Of a stretch of 64,000 bases of DNA, positions 47,701-62,148 are shown piece after piece. The notes under the pieces were generated by a model. It searched no databases, had not been told where the DNA came from, and worked only from the letters and a program-made list of their open reading frames with translations. The stretch comes from Lingula anatina (lineage: Eukaryota > Brachiopoda > Lingulata > Lingulida > Lingulidae). Numbering within the stretch: the stretch's first letter is position 1; each line of letters opens with the position of its first letter. The translations under genes and the position numbers were made by a program. The stretch spans positions 131,673-195,672 of the forward strand of contig NW_019775092.1 in NCBI RefSeq assembly GCF_001039355.2, in the 5' to 3' direction.

Positions 47701-50700
47701 TTAGGCCTAATTTCAAAACTGCATTAATATTGAAACATAACAAAAAAACATTCAATTCTAACTTTATAACAATATATTCTTCATTACAAATCCCTCCCAT
47801 GTGACCTCTTGTACACAAACCTTACAAATTAAATAAAACGAGCATAATATATGTGAAGTAAAGTTGACATTGCCTGACCCCAGCCTAAAATAGTTTTTCT
47901 TAGAACCAACGTGAAGGCAACTGAACATCATATCAATTAGCTGCAAATCACAGTAAACATAATATGGTGTCAATTAAGAGGGTGACTTAATCAGGATGCA
48001 TTACTGCCAGTTTCACGGAACCCAGGAGTCCAGGATACATATTACCTGGGAGGGAGTGGAGTTTAGCAGAATTTAGGCTGTGTTCAGATTAAAAGTTATC
48101 CTTCAATGTAATCAGCTTAATTGTCTGGCACGCCCCCGTGAAAAGCATCATGAACGACATCATGGACCACAAAGTTTTCACTGGCTTTACTCAAGAACTT
48201 AAAAGTTATGAGTGTGCTCTATTAACATCTTTCTACTTTTGGTAATGATGTTTCTAAATCTATAACAAACAATTTTTAGTTGTTGAGTTATGAAAAACTT
48301 TGCCCTATGACATACAGCCCAGACTAAATAACCAACAACCTTTGCATTGAGCCCAGTTCCCAATAAAAAAAAAAAAAAAAAAAAGGTGAAAACAATCTTT
48401 CAACAATTCTAATTGTCAGTAAACAATTGCACCAAAATTTATTTCATATATTAACTGTCTTCAACCATACGAGATGGGTCACAGCGTTGAAGTTTATTAC
48501 AAATATATGCATAATTCAACAATATCTGCACCCAGATCAGCCTGCCCCTCCCTATTTGTCTATTCATGAATTCTTGCCCTATCTCTCCTTGTGAAGGAGA
48601 ACACAGGTAGACCATTGTTTGGAGAAGAATGTTTATGGAGAAATCATACCTACATAGACGGCTGGTTGTATTGTTACGCATCAGAATGAATGGGTTTTTA
48701 TTTATATTTGATGTTATTTATTTGGAGTTGTCAGGGACATACATCTTGGACAGGAATTGAGGGACAGAACTGGATCAATAAAGGACACCGTGTCTGGCTA
48801 CGAGGAGCTGAACTGAGAGAGGGGGGCACAGGGTCTCGCTGCATAAATATGTACCGAATTTTGAGGCCCTTTTCACGCCATGCTTTATGCTTTTTTGTAA
48901 CACAATCTTCTGTTTGGTCTTAACGTGTGCTAATTACACTAGGGTTTGTTTTTAGTTCCTTTTCATAAATTTGTTTTTACTGTTTGGACCAATAAAAAAT
49001 AATTCGGTTAACTGGCTATGGCAAGTGTGGGGATGCTGAGTACAGTAAAAACTTGAAAATTTACTCATTCTTGAAAATTTTGTAGGAAAACAATTCTCCA
49101 CCAATGTAATTTTTTAAAGTTTAATATTTTAAAAAACTTTGTGTGTAGGTTTTATTTTATTTCATTTTTATTTATCTATTTTTTATGTGGGAATTCTGGA
49201 TAGCAAGGTACTTAGAAATTTTTGAATGGTATTTTAATAATGGCTTCTTAAGTTAAAGACAGTTTCATTTCAATTTTTTATTTCACCTACATTCTTTTTA
49301 ATAAAACATACTGTTACTTTAACATTCTAATTTAATAATCTGAAAAAATTTCAAACACTTTATAAGGGGCTTTGTTATTTTATAGAATGCTTAATAAAAG
49401 AACATTGTGCAGGGGCGGATTGAGGCTGTCTTCTGGGTCTTCCGGAAGACGGTCAAATTTCAAAGTTTACATTGATGATTACCTAATTTTTTCTGTCGGA
49501 AGACGGTCAAAAAATGGAGGATGGATCAACAAAGATAATGTGGAAGACTGTCAGAAAATATCTCTGGATTCGCCCCTGTTGTATAAAAAATATAATCATC
49601 ATGCACAGTTGACTTACTTTAAAAATGATGCGAAATCATCACAGGGTGTGTCACAGCCGGGCCACTTACATACCCCGTGACCATATAAGGGGTGCGTCCC
49701 TGGAGCTGCTCCCCCGTCTGGTTTCAGAGGATTTAACAAGCCTCCTGGAATAAAAATAAACATACATACAATTAAAGCTAATAAGGTTATACAGATGCAT
49801 CTTTACAGGATTACTTATTATTCGTGAAAGTTTAAACTTATTTACGTTTCTTTTACATGCCAGTGACAGAGCATTCACAGTGACTTTTAGAGGCCCAATG
49901 CTGTCACTAAATAAGTCTACTGAATGGATTGAAAATTTAGCTTACTAACTTTACAGTGTTATCAAGTTAGACTAAAACTTTAAAAAAATAATAATAAAAT
50001 AAAAAATAAATAGCTAAGAAAAGTTAATAATGTATCTGTCAAATAGAACTGAAGTCAATGATCTAACGCAGCAGCCTCAAAATACTGATCACTATCTATA
50101 GAACAAATTAAATATAAATCTTTTCCCTATTAATTAACTTTAAAAAAAAAAGCAATGAATGCAATCTAAAATATAACAGAAAACAAGCATACTTGAGCCA
50201 TTATTTGGAAAGTAAAAATCCTTGTAGGCAAATCCCATATGCAAGTATGGGTATCTAAACATCGTGATGCTAGCCGGACAAGCACCTAATGCACAACTAA
50301 CTATTGACAATCAACACCTTATTTATCAAAACCCTGCTCGATTCTGCTTAATTTTTACGTATGCCTGTTTCCATGGCGATACACTGCGATGGCCTTGGTG
50401 TTAGTATTTATATCTCTGTCTTGTGACACCCCTGTCAGCGTTTTTAACAAGTGCATATTTAAGTTAAGGTAATAAACGTCAATCTACAACAGAATTCCTT
50501 GGACATAATAGTATAAAATCATTTATCGCTATCATTTTCAGGTCAAATGTCTAATCATGCACCGAAATTTATCCTCGAGCATTGTTTATCACATGATACT
50601 TAAAATAACATAATTGGCTTTGTTAATTGTTTTAGTGACAGTGTCAGTTTCTATGGCAACATGTTGAAATAATATTTTATATATCAACAGGAAGCAAAAC

Positions 50701-53700
50701 CAAAGAAACATAACATGTGACAAATACACCCTCACAGAAACTTCCTCCGAGAAATAAGAAAACCAGGAAGAGGTAATATTTACAAAGACCTGTTGATGTG
50801 AGTTGCTAAGATACTTTTTTATGTGCCAAGAGGAAACAAAACCAACTGAAAGTAACATAACAAGTGACAAATATCCCCTCAACACTTCCTCAGAGTAAAA
50901 AGAAAACCAGGATGAAATCATTAATCGGACACAGCCATATTATGTGACCATCTTTTCAAAATTATTGAGAGGCCCATTTTCAAATTTGGCAAAATTTTCA
51001 AAGTGAAAAAAAATTATGCCAGCGGGAGATCGTCTATCGACAAAATTTTCAAGCCTGACTAAATTTCCAGGTGTTTACCACTACTGGCTTATCTTGGGTC
51101 AGTGTAAAATGATGGTCTTAAAGTTAAAACCATATTTCTGTTTACATCCCTCAGTGAGCTCTGTCTCTGAATTTTTAATTCAAGATACGTACCCGCTAGT
51201 AGAAAAGGATCGTTAAATCCATTAGGCAGGAAAGAAGGGAACGATGACGGCACACCGCCAGAGACGAGAAGTTGATTCAGTCCATTGGTGGTGCCATTTT
51301 TTAACATGGTGTCAGCGTCTTCGTTGTGGTCTCTGTTTCCAGTGCCGTGACCTTGACCTGATACCTCCTTCCATAACTGTTGTAACTCCGCCGGAGACAT
51401 TCCTACAATGAGAAAAATCAAAATGTTTCAATTTTACACCTGATTATTGTTCTGTTGGACAGTGAAATCATCTAAACCTGTTGATTTTTATTGATAGTAA
51501 ATAGCTGAAAAAAATTATTCTTCCAAATAAATCTGAATAAAAAACATGAACTAGATTGACCTTTTGTTCAAAATGAATTTGCTGACAGAAGATGCAAATA
51601 AAATTTCATACATCATATTTGGTTGACAGAAATATCTTCATTTTTTCTAAATCGTTGACGCGACACAATAACATCTTTCATAATGCCATGAGTTTCTACT
51701 ATTTATAATATTAACTGTCACCAGAGGGTAAAGTGTACAGAAGAAGAGAGGGAAGTGGACCTTGTAAAATTCTTTAAAATGCAAATGGTGAAGGTGAACA
51801 GCTCTACACAGGTGTGGGGTGAGGGCAAAAATACAATACCCAAACCTCTGGATATCTACATAAATCAGATATTTCATTTCAACAGGAAACCTTTCTTCTT
51901 CCTCCCCCCCCTCCACCCTCCCATATTTTGTACCAGTTACACAGGCAATACAAGCCCCCTATGGGACAATGGATTAATATTATAGTCACTGACTGCTACC
52001 CAAGCAAATAAACACAAGACAAGTCCGTTCCCCTCCAAATAGTATCTGTACTCAGTGACCCCACGGACCCATTACCCAGTCACTAAAATGACAGATTATC
52101 ACCACGTTGGAAAATAACACTATTACAAAAATTAAAAAACGGCACCATCCTGGCCTTGACATCATAAGTCATTTTCCCATAGTATCAGGATCTGCAACAA
52201 GTTTTTTTACAGATTTTCAAATCTGCAAATGAAAGCACAACCTACGACATATCTAGCTACAAGGCAAGAAAAGGATTTCAAAAATGAAGAAGATCCCCTG
52301 AATTCCCCATTCACTTCACAAAACCCAGCAACTTTGGGTATCATCCTTCACACATAAAAAGGAAGAAATGGACCAAAAAGGGATAGAGTATCATCCCTGC
52401 ATAGTAACTTCCAATCTAAGTGTTTCTAACTGGCACAAACCTCACCTCCTTAACTTAACAACTTTGTAGTTAACACAAATTGTTGGTGAGGCTAAATGCA
52501 CAACAGAAAAACAATAACATTTCTTCATTTACAATACTTAAACTGGGAGTTGACTCATGATAACATCAACAAGTCACTACGGCATACTTCATGTTATGCA
52601 TTGTTAAGTTCAAGTTCCACCCATGTAGCAGTCCCAATTTTTTTCTTTCACCATTATTTAGGTCCACCTTCTCATGCTTACACCTTGGATTGGCGCAAAA
52701 ATGCTCAACTCTGCAACCCAATATTTAAGAACTGCCAGCCTGCCTTGCCACAAAGTAAGTCAGATATAACTCAACTTACAGAGAGAGATGAATAAAATAT
52801 CTAAATAATGTGTCATTTGGATAATATATCTTTTTCTTTCTTTTTGTTTTACTCAAATCACCGTCTTATCACTACCAAACTTGCTCTAAGGAAAAAAAGC
52901 AATAAACAGCCAAAAATATTTTCACACATCTTGTATAAACTCCACAACTACCCAAGGCCTTGAACTTGAGTTTCTGTACACAAAAGGCAGACAAATATCA
53001 AACAAATTATCACAGCCCCCTTATCCTGATTTAGTAGACAACAGCCAGTTTACGCCAAGATGAGATCATCTCCCATTGATGGAAACACACCATGAGTAAC
53101 CCTAGCTACAGCCAGGTCGACCTCTGTCATGAATGAACCTATTTCACTCACACGTATATTACTATAATATTACGTATATAACCCATGCCCCAGACAATGA
53201 TACATAACAACAGTCAGCAGACAACCTGAACGACTGGCCATGGTCCAATATTACGACTGTTGTCGGCACGCACGTCAGCTTTGTGAAGAAACCAGCTCCT
53301 TTCCACCTGACACAAACAACAATTAAGAGCCTTCTGACACCGCACCATCATTAGATATATACCACCCACCACCACCACTACTTCTACTATGGGGTTTCCA
53401 AATAAAATACCACAGTTTACTTTGGGTCATCAGCCTGCCCTGATGCCTTACAGTTGATATTATTGTTTTATTGAGGCTGTTAATTGTTATTTATAATACC
53501 TTGACGTCAATGAGAAAGAACCCAACTTGAAGTGTGTATCTGCCCTATAAAGCAACCCTGCTCTTCTTACGCCATATTATTCTAAGGCGATTTGCGTTCG
53601 GTCGTCATGGAGACCAGACTTTTAATGTTTGTGTTGATTTTGAGATAGAACTAATATGTTCAGTACGTGGAGAACTCTGCAGAGAGCCCTATAATGGGTC

Positions 53701-56700
53701 AATCTATTACACAAAGAATTGATAGTCACCATGGTTACATGAAAACTTATAATTTCTGTTGGGTGACTTGGTATTGAGACCTGTAAATTGTGTTTATACT
53801 GTAGGGATATTGAGAGATAAGAGCGACAGGATTCCCCCGAGATGTGTGGATATTGTAAACATAATTTAATGTTTTTTTGCCACATGTGGGTGTTTGTGCA
53901 AGTCTTTCTCTCTCTCTCCCTCTCTGTGCATATGCATGTACTAGTAACATACCATGGGCATTTGCACACATTGGCAAGAAAAAATATAAATAACGCTGTC
54001 AAGCGCTAATGTCAAGGATATTGCTGATTTTATTCTAAAATATGACTTATGCATCATACTTACAATTAAGCTTATAAATGGTTGCAATGTAGATTTGAAG
54101 TTAAGCATAACTTTTTGTAAGTATATCTTTTAAAAATGAAATACAAGAGAAATTATCATGGTTCTACTTGTTTTCTTCTACTATGGTATCTAAAATTTAA
54201 TGATTTACTTGTTTTTTGTCCTTATTATTATTTTTCCTTTCAGTCATTAACCGTAACTTGAACCGTTGCTATTTCTGCTTGGCATACCTTTTGGAAGGGT
54301 GCATTTTGATATGTACAACTATGGCAGTGTCACTTTATACCAGCAACATTGACATTTTACAAACGGTGTAACTATTGAATTACGTGTAAACAACTTACAC
54401 AATCAGTGACATGTAGGAACAAATAGCAAAGGGATTTGAAAAGAAAAAAAGTATTTCTCATTGATGAAAAAAAGGGGAAAATAGCAGAAAAAAATTAAAA
54501 AGTGACTGATACTCTTTCAGAAAAAAAAAATTTCAACACACTATCAATCCCTGCATGTTAATGACAGAAGGTTTTGAAGAAAAAAGATTAACATTTCAGT
54601 AACATGCTACCATGCTTCACAAGAAGGCTTTAAAAAATATTATGTATATCGTCAAACAAGCAAGTCTAGAGTGAGTTGCATATCCTAATGCAAATGGTTT
54701 AGCACTGCAAAAAATGAAAAATAACTGAGGCAATAAACCTCTACATAAATGACTTTCTTTTTTAAGAACCTTCAGTTGGTTGTTAATAATCGCTACTCAT
54801 TCAAGCATACTATTCGAATCTCACCACTGAGTCAAAACAAGTAAAACACCAAACAAACAGCAGTCATTCATAATATTAAAACTCTGTTACGACGAAATCT
54901 ATAATATAATATTTATGTTCTTGTTGTTTAGTTCATGCCACAAACAATACACTCGGCATTCCCCCGTCAACTTCACCCCCAGCAGGCAGCCCGGTACCCG
55001 CCCCGGCCCCTCAAAGACATCGCCTAAAATAACCCAACCAACTTCCGCCACCCTTTCAGAAGCTTTCCCTTTGCTTCATTGATGTCCCGAAGTGTTGTGT
55101 CAAACTTAGAATTGATTTTCACTCTATAATGGATGACTACATGTGCTCACACATGCCGTCACTTCATCACACGAAAAGGTTTTTGTGTTGTGTGGACCTG
55201 AGCACACGGACGATATTTACACACGACAGAGATCATGCAGGGATTAAATTACCAGGTGAAATCAAAGAGAAAACCATCATTCTGTTTGTTTCAATCGTCT
55301 TGAGATGTGAAATCAAAAATCTGAATGCAGGATTCTTGACAACAAAAAAGGGTATGCTACTTAGGTCTGTTAGGGCCCAAAGGAAACTAAAATCAAACGT
55401 AGCAAAAGTAACATGATAGTAAAATTAATAACTGTTATACCAGAAAACACTCACTGTATTATTCTCAACATCACATTTTCAACTGAAAGAGTTCTTAGCA
55501 AGTCAAGACAAAAGACAACAAAGGAGGTATCCATTTGAGAAAGTTGGATTAAACTCTTAAGCCATGCCTCAATGTGTAAGAACTGGGCAAAAAGGGCAGA
55601 AATGAGAGTTCTATAGAAAGATCCTGGCCTCATCTTTAAAATACTAAATAAATCAAAAGCTTCTTTGTTTTATTTACATAAAAGAGTCTAGACATTAAAA
55701 AAAAAGATTTAAAAAAGTCATCAAAAACTGATAACATGCAAGATGACATATGCCTACATGCTGTCTGACATAGAAAATGTATTTCTTTAAATTAAGTCAT
55801 CACAAATTTTAAGCAGTAAACACAGGTACGCTTTATGCATTTAAAAATGTCCCACAATCTTTACATATCTAGCAAATCAAATAATCTTTCCAAATTCAGG
55901 CCTTAAAATGACAAAGTGTAATAGAACCTAATGATGATATTTTCTCATAAAATGCAGGAGAAAACATGGTGGTGTCAATGTCTGGCCATATATCTGGCGT
56001 TAAATTATTTAATTAGAAACGATATAAAACATCCAATCAAAGTACAGGGATGGGTTGAGCTGTGATTTGTCAGTAGAAGAAATTGGGCCGTTTTCTTGAG
56101 GATACTTTGATACCACCCAATTTCTCTGATATAACACCTTCACTAGTAAATTAGCACATCCCATGTCACTGAGGACAAAGTAAGAAAAAAAAGTTCCACT
56201 TGCGGTTTACATTCAATGCATTATGTCACCATTTGGTTTGATGAAATATGCCATTCTCTTTTCTAATTCATAATAAAAGTATTCTTTTACTAGCACGCAA
56301 GGAGAAAAGGAATGCTATTTATAACATATACTGCAAAGTTCTGTATCTTCCCCTAAACAAAAGCAGATTTTTTAGCATAAAATTTGAATATTTTATAACA
56401 ATTAATAAATATAAGCCCATTCATTTGAACCCCTTTTTTCAAAATTTAAAAAAAAAAACTTAAACTTTCATCATCTTTCAAAATTGATTATGTGTGCTTT
56501 TAAAGTACAATCATCATAAACTGAAAACCACCCTATACTGAATTAAAATCTAAATACATTGGTTGATTGTTTTGCACTCTTTAAAATCACAGTTATCAGA
56601 CTATACAGAGTATAGGTTATGAACCCAAACCAGTTTACATATATGATGGAACAAATAAATTGGATCTTGGTTCACATGAAGGTTTGAAAACAACAACACC

Positions 56701-58889
56701 AGAAAATTGGACCTATAAACAAGAACTGTTTCACATCTAAGCAAGCCACTACAGGAAGGAGATAGACTAAACAGGACTGATGTTTTCAAAGTTTCAATTT
56801 CTCTTTTCTCTCAGCAATAACAGATGAAATCTTTGAGGTCAGAACTCTGAAATTACATTCTCAACAGAACAGAAGATATAAATATCTCACCTTAAATAAT
56901 TGTGTATTGAATATGTAACTCAGGAATATAAAAAACAATCTGAAACTGAGATAAGAGCCACAGAAAGTAAATGGCAGACTAATCTGCAGCACCAAAAATA
57001 AAGAGCAATTAAATTACTAGTACTGATAGGTGAATTATTGCATAAATGAATAAATAATCCAAGAAAGATGAGATGCACTAGGTACAAAACAAGAAGTGTT
57101 TTTTAACGAATTGTACAAACATCTTGTAAAAAATTATATCACAACATCTGATCTGATGGTATGGTGTGAAACAAAGCAGGTCATGCTGACTATTAATAAT
57201 TAATTAATGGATAATCACCAAAGTCTAAATATTTCTTCACTGGTCCATTTGTGACTTATCAAGAAAGTTTCATCAAAATCTGTTCATTGGTTTTTGCGCA
57301 AAACTGCTAACAGACAAACAAACCGTTATGAAAACAATTCCTCATTTGGCACAGGTAAAAAACAAATAAAAGGAAAATCCTAAAACCTTGCAGGCTTCTC
57401 AACCAATTAATAACAAAAAAAAAAAAATTACAACTTTGTACCCAACAAATAACACAGCCTACTCAAGACTGGGTCATCCAATAAAAACTATTGTGTTATG
57501 AAGTCATACATTGACAATATTTGCCACAATAAACCTTACAAGTGACAATCGCCCGACTCCAATATTCCACGATTACAACAGAATGCACAGCCATACGTCA
57601 CTAGAGGGTGGGAAGGGAAGGGAAGCCATGTAATCCACATACCACCAGCTATCTTTCTTCCTCGTGCACTTAACCAAAACATTTGTCTCGTAACAACAAA
57701 TATCATCACACTATGAACTTGGTAAAGCTTCTGTTGATGATTTCCAGAATTGGGCGTTTGAAGTTGCCTCGGCAACCATTATGTCTGCATATGTGGCCGA
57801 TTACAAAATAAAGTGACGGGGAAAGCTCACTGAATGCACTCTCTGAGTTTTACCATAAAGCCAGTATTTACAAACCAAAGTGAAGATTAATATTCATGAA
57901 AAAAAAAACAAAAAAAAAAACAAAACCCATGGCATCATGTGGCTTAGAATCAAAGAGTAACTGGACATGGCCACTAAGATTTGATACATAACGTCATTTA
58001 TCTTTCAGAATCACAACATGGATTCTATTCAGCGCAAATAAAGTGCCATTTTATCGCCAACTTCAGATCCAATCAAGTAATATACTAGACATATGCACGG
58101 AGCCTACACTTTTAATGATTGTCTGTGACATCACTAAACCTGTGGCATCACACACATTGTGACATCACTGAACCTGTGACATCACATATATTGTGACATC
58201 ACTGAACCTGTGACATCACACACGTGACAGCACAAATCCTAGACATCACATGTTTGATAACACATACCCCATGATAGATCAAGTGACAACACAAACCCTG
58301 TGACTTCACATGACATCAACCACCCTGTGACATCACATATGACATCACACACTCTGTGACATCACATGACATCACACACTCTGTGACATCACATGACATC
58401 ACACACTCTGTGACATCACATATGACATCACACACTCTGTGACCTCACACACTGCAGCCTTACCTGGATGCACTCCAAACTGATGTAGCGGCAGCCCAAT
58501 GCCCTGTGCCAGTAAATACTGTCTTTGTTGCATCTGGATCTGCTGGATGAGCTGCTGCTGCTGGACTGCCAACTGCTGGAGCTGTGACTGGATTTGTTTT
58601 AGATTCTGTGGCTTTTTCTCCCCCTGGGCGCTGGCTTGCTGCTGGACAAGCTGCGACTGCTGGAGGATGTTGAACTGGAGCTGCTCGTTGAGCTGCTGGA
58701 GAACTTGTTCGTGGAATTTGTGGCTTTGCTGAAAATGGATGGGATACGTTATCAGCAGTGTGAAGAGAGGCTAGTAAGAAATAAGGACCCCCAACTGGAG
58801 GTGGTGTGTTAACTACTGACAAGATTTTGTGGAATTTACAACCTATCTGAAACCTTAGGAAGACTGGTACAGTTACACACACACGCGCC

Positions 58890-58962
<73 letters not shown>

Positions 58963-61900
58963 ATTAAAAAAACAAGTAAAAAACTGAAACTACACATTTT
59001 GTCCTAACAAAGTTTCAGGGAGAATGGCCTTCGAAAGAGACCCAGTTGATATCTATATTTTCAGTTCAGATGAAGCAACATTTCATCCCACTCAGGTCAC
59101 AGAAAAACATGGTGCATCTGAATTAAAAAAAAAAAAAAACATAATTGCATACTCTCCTACGTAGTCTAAAGTCACAACACTGCAGTATGTCTAGCTGAGA
59201 AATTGTGCACTGGCGGTACTATCACCGATTCAGAAGGGAGATAAACCGCCTGGACTAACTATGCAATCAGTTATATAGACTTGTGGAAAAAGAAGAAAAC
59301 ACTCATGAGGAAATTGAAGATCTTCCCAATCTCATGACGGACACAAAGCTCTAGAGTAGCCCTGTGGTTTCTAATCTGGTTGTATCCAGGTGATGACGTT
59401 GAAATAAAACCAACAAGCCCTTCAAGGCCAACACGTGTGCTTTGAAATGCGAAGTAATAACATATAAATTTATATTTGTATGCCATCCCTGTACTTACGA
59501 AACTATCAGAGACCAACAATTACAAAACCAAACCTGGGTCTCTGAAAACATCTTTTAAAAACTAAAGGGTAATTTTAGATGATGAGTGGAATAGAGGGTG
59601 ATTAGAATGGCCTCCTATGTTTAGACGTTCTAATCAAATGGTACTTGTGTCCATCCTTCAGCACTTGAAACCGCACACTGTGCTGAACTACTCACACTAT
59701 TCCTCTGCCTTTTATTGGTGTTTTTTTCTACTGTCCTTTTGGTAAAAAATATCACTCATATATCAAAATATAAAACTCACACAACCTTTAAACAAGCAAA
59801 ACAGGTTTGCTTTTGTTCAAGCTGATAAGAATCATATTTCCCTGTTGTTCTTTCTTCTGCATGAGTTATTGATATACAATTTGAATATGACGTTCAACAA
59901 TCTAGCAGGGACACTTTCTTTACGATCACAAATGTCAGGTGACATGAAAGCAAAGCCTTATAAAAAGATGTTTAAGGTATTTCAAATGTAAATCTCGAGT
60001 GCAAGATCACACTCGTCCTGTTGTGAGATATGCGGCTCTTATAATGGCAACTTTGCGAGGCATTTAGGACAGAAAACCTATAATGGGCACTGAACAAACA
60101 AACCGCATTGGTTGCTATGGCAACTACTTTTTTTTCTCTGGTAAAAGGCAAAACCAGATCAGAACACACAGGAAAACAGTGGTCTGGAATTTAGGGGAGA
60201 AACAGTGGGGAATAACAGCAGACCATGTGTCAATGATATATGTTTCCTTATAAATCAAATGAATTAAAGAAGTGCTAAATATAGCATTCAGATGGACCTG
60301 AGCTCAAAAATAGTTGGATCAAAAATTGTAAGGAGTACTTAATTAATTCCTGACATATATTTTGAAAAAAGGGCATGAAAAAGTAAAGAGAAGTGTTGAT
60401 TGAAATGAAAAAAGCCACAGCTTCTGCATAATATTCTTGTAATATGAGGTCTTCAGGGCCTGATGACAAAAAAAGAGGGGGGGGGAGGACGGTCCAGACG
60501 TACAAGCTGCCCCTTTAAAAACTCAACTGCAGCTTAACCTCTACTTTTTTTGGGGCATAGAAAGAAAAAAAAAACAATAAACATATGTAATAACCTCCTC
60601 AAACCTACCTGCTGCTGTAGTATCTGCTGTTGCATCATCTGTACTTGCTGTGGACCCGACAATAACTGCTGCTGCTGCTGTAATAACTGCTGTAACTGCT
60701 GCGGAGACAGTCCCTGCGACGACGACATCAACATCAGTGCATTCTGTTGGCTGAGATCCCCAGACACCTGCTGAGGAGAAAGATCTGACTTGGATCGCTG
60801 TGTGCTACTGGGACGCTTGGTGCCGTTCATCTTCAGCGAGCTGAGATCCTGGATATAGAATGTAAACGTTCCTTTTAGCATTTTAAGATTACTACACATA
60901 ACTTTACTGTACAGTGGTTGTTGGTGGATCTTTTAATTAACACAACACAGTGCTCCACACTGCTCTGACATCTACAGTCAAACCTAATAACTTCATCTTT
61001 ATATATGTAACATATTTATGTGTGAGGTGTGATTGTGTTAGTGTAGTGTGTTCGTGTCTTTTCGTTTGTGTTCGTGTGTCTTTGTTTAGGTATAAAACAC
61101 GCCCTGCCTCATTTCGTGGCACATTCACCCTTTCACGTGTATCATGTACTTCCAGGCACTGTAAATACTGACTTGATTGGTTTGCTTTTTGTTATTTATG
61201 TAATTCAAGAGTTTAATTTAGTTTTATTTGGTTATAATAAATATAAATATAAATAATTGTTTTTAGTTCATTTAGTTCTTGTTATTTCATCTTGAATTTT
61301 CTTTATTTTACTTTTAGTCTTAGTTCATGTAATTGGTTCTGTTCTTTTCTTTATATTATCTTGAGACATTTGTCCTTTCATGTGTGTCAGAAAACTTACT
61401 TGTATAAATTAGCCTGTTTTATCGTATAAATCATGTATTTTCACATACAATTACACTACATATGTTCTTCAAACAAAAGTTACAAATAATACTTTTGGAC
61501 ATAATACTGCTAAGTTAAACAGGAAACATGAACATCATACTCATGTGTGATAGTAAAAACTGTAAAACCTTAAAACAAAGCTAGCAATTTTTCATCGCAT
61601 TTAGACTATATGAAAAAAAAAATATATATATATAAACTGAAAATCCTGAAATCAGGTGTTAGTCTGCCAACATTCACCCATGTCTATTTAATTAACCTAA
61701 TTATAGTACCTGGTACACATGAAGGATATGCACTCAGCAATTCAAAAATAGACCCGTAATGAAATGGGTGCAATTATAATTGTAGTTGTCACAAATCTTC
61801 CCCTTATCTCAGATAGACAGGACAACAAGGTTTTATAATTATGTTCCTGGTGGGATGATAGGGGGGAGAGAGATAACATAATAACAGGGCTGAGGTAATA

Positions 61901-62066
61901 ATAAGGCGGGAACCTAAAGTGTATCTACCTCACGTTATTATCACGAACACCAAGGAAACCATTTGTACACCAGTGCCTCCCTGATATAAAGGGAAACCTT
62001 TCAACACCCTTTTTGTTCTTTTTTGCTCGTAGTCAATTTCTCAGGTGTTCTTCCTGTTCTCAGTTA

Positions 62067-62148
<82 letters not shown>

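Noticed and set aside
50589-50921. 110-codon frame with internal similarity in intron 4
   Set aside because: Similarity comes from the noncoding tandem duplication; no coding signal or splice context.
55129-55416. 95-codon plus-strand frame in FoxP intron 3
   Set aside because: No recognisable domain, no second copy or splice logic; probably chance.
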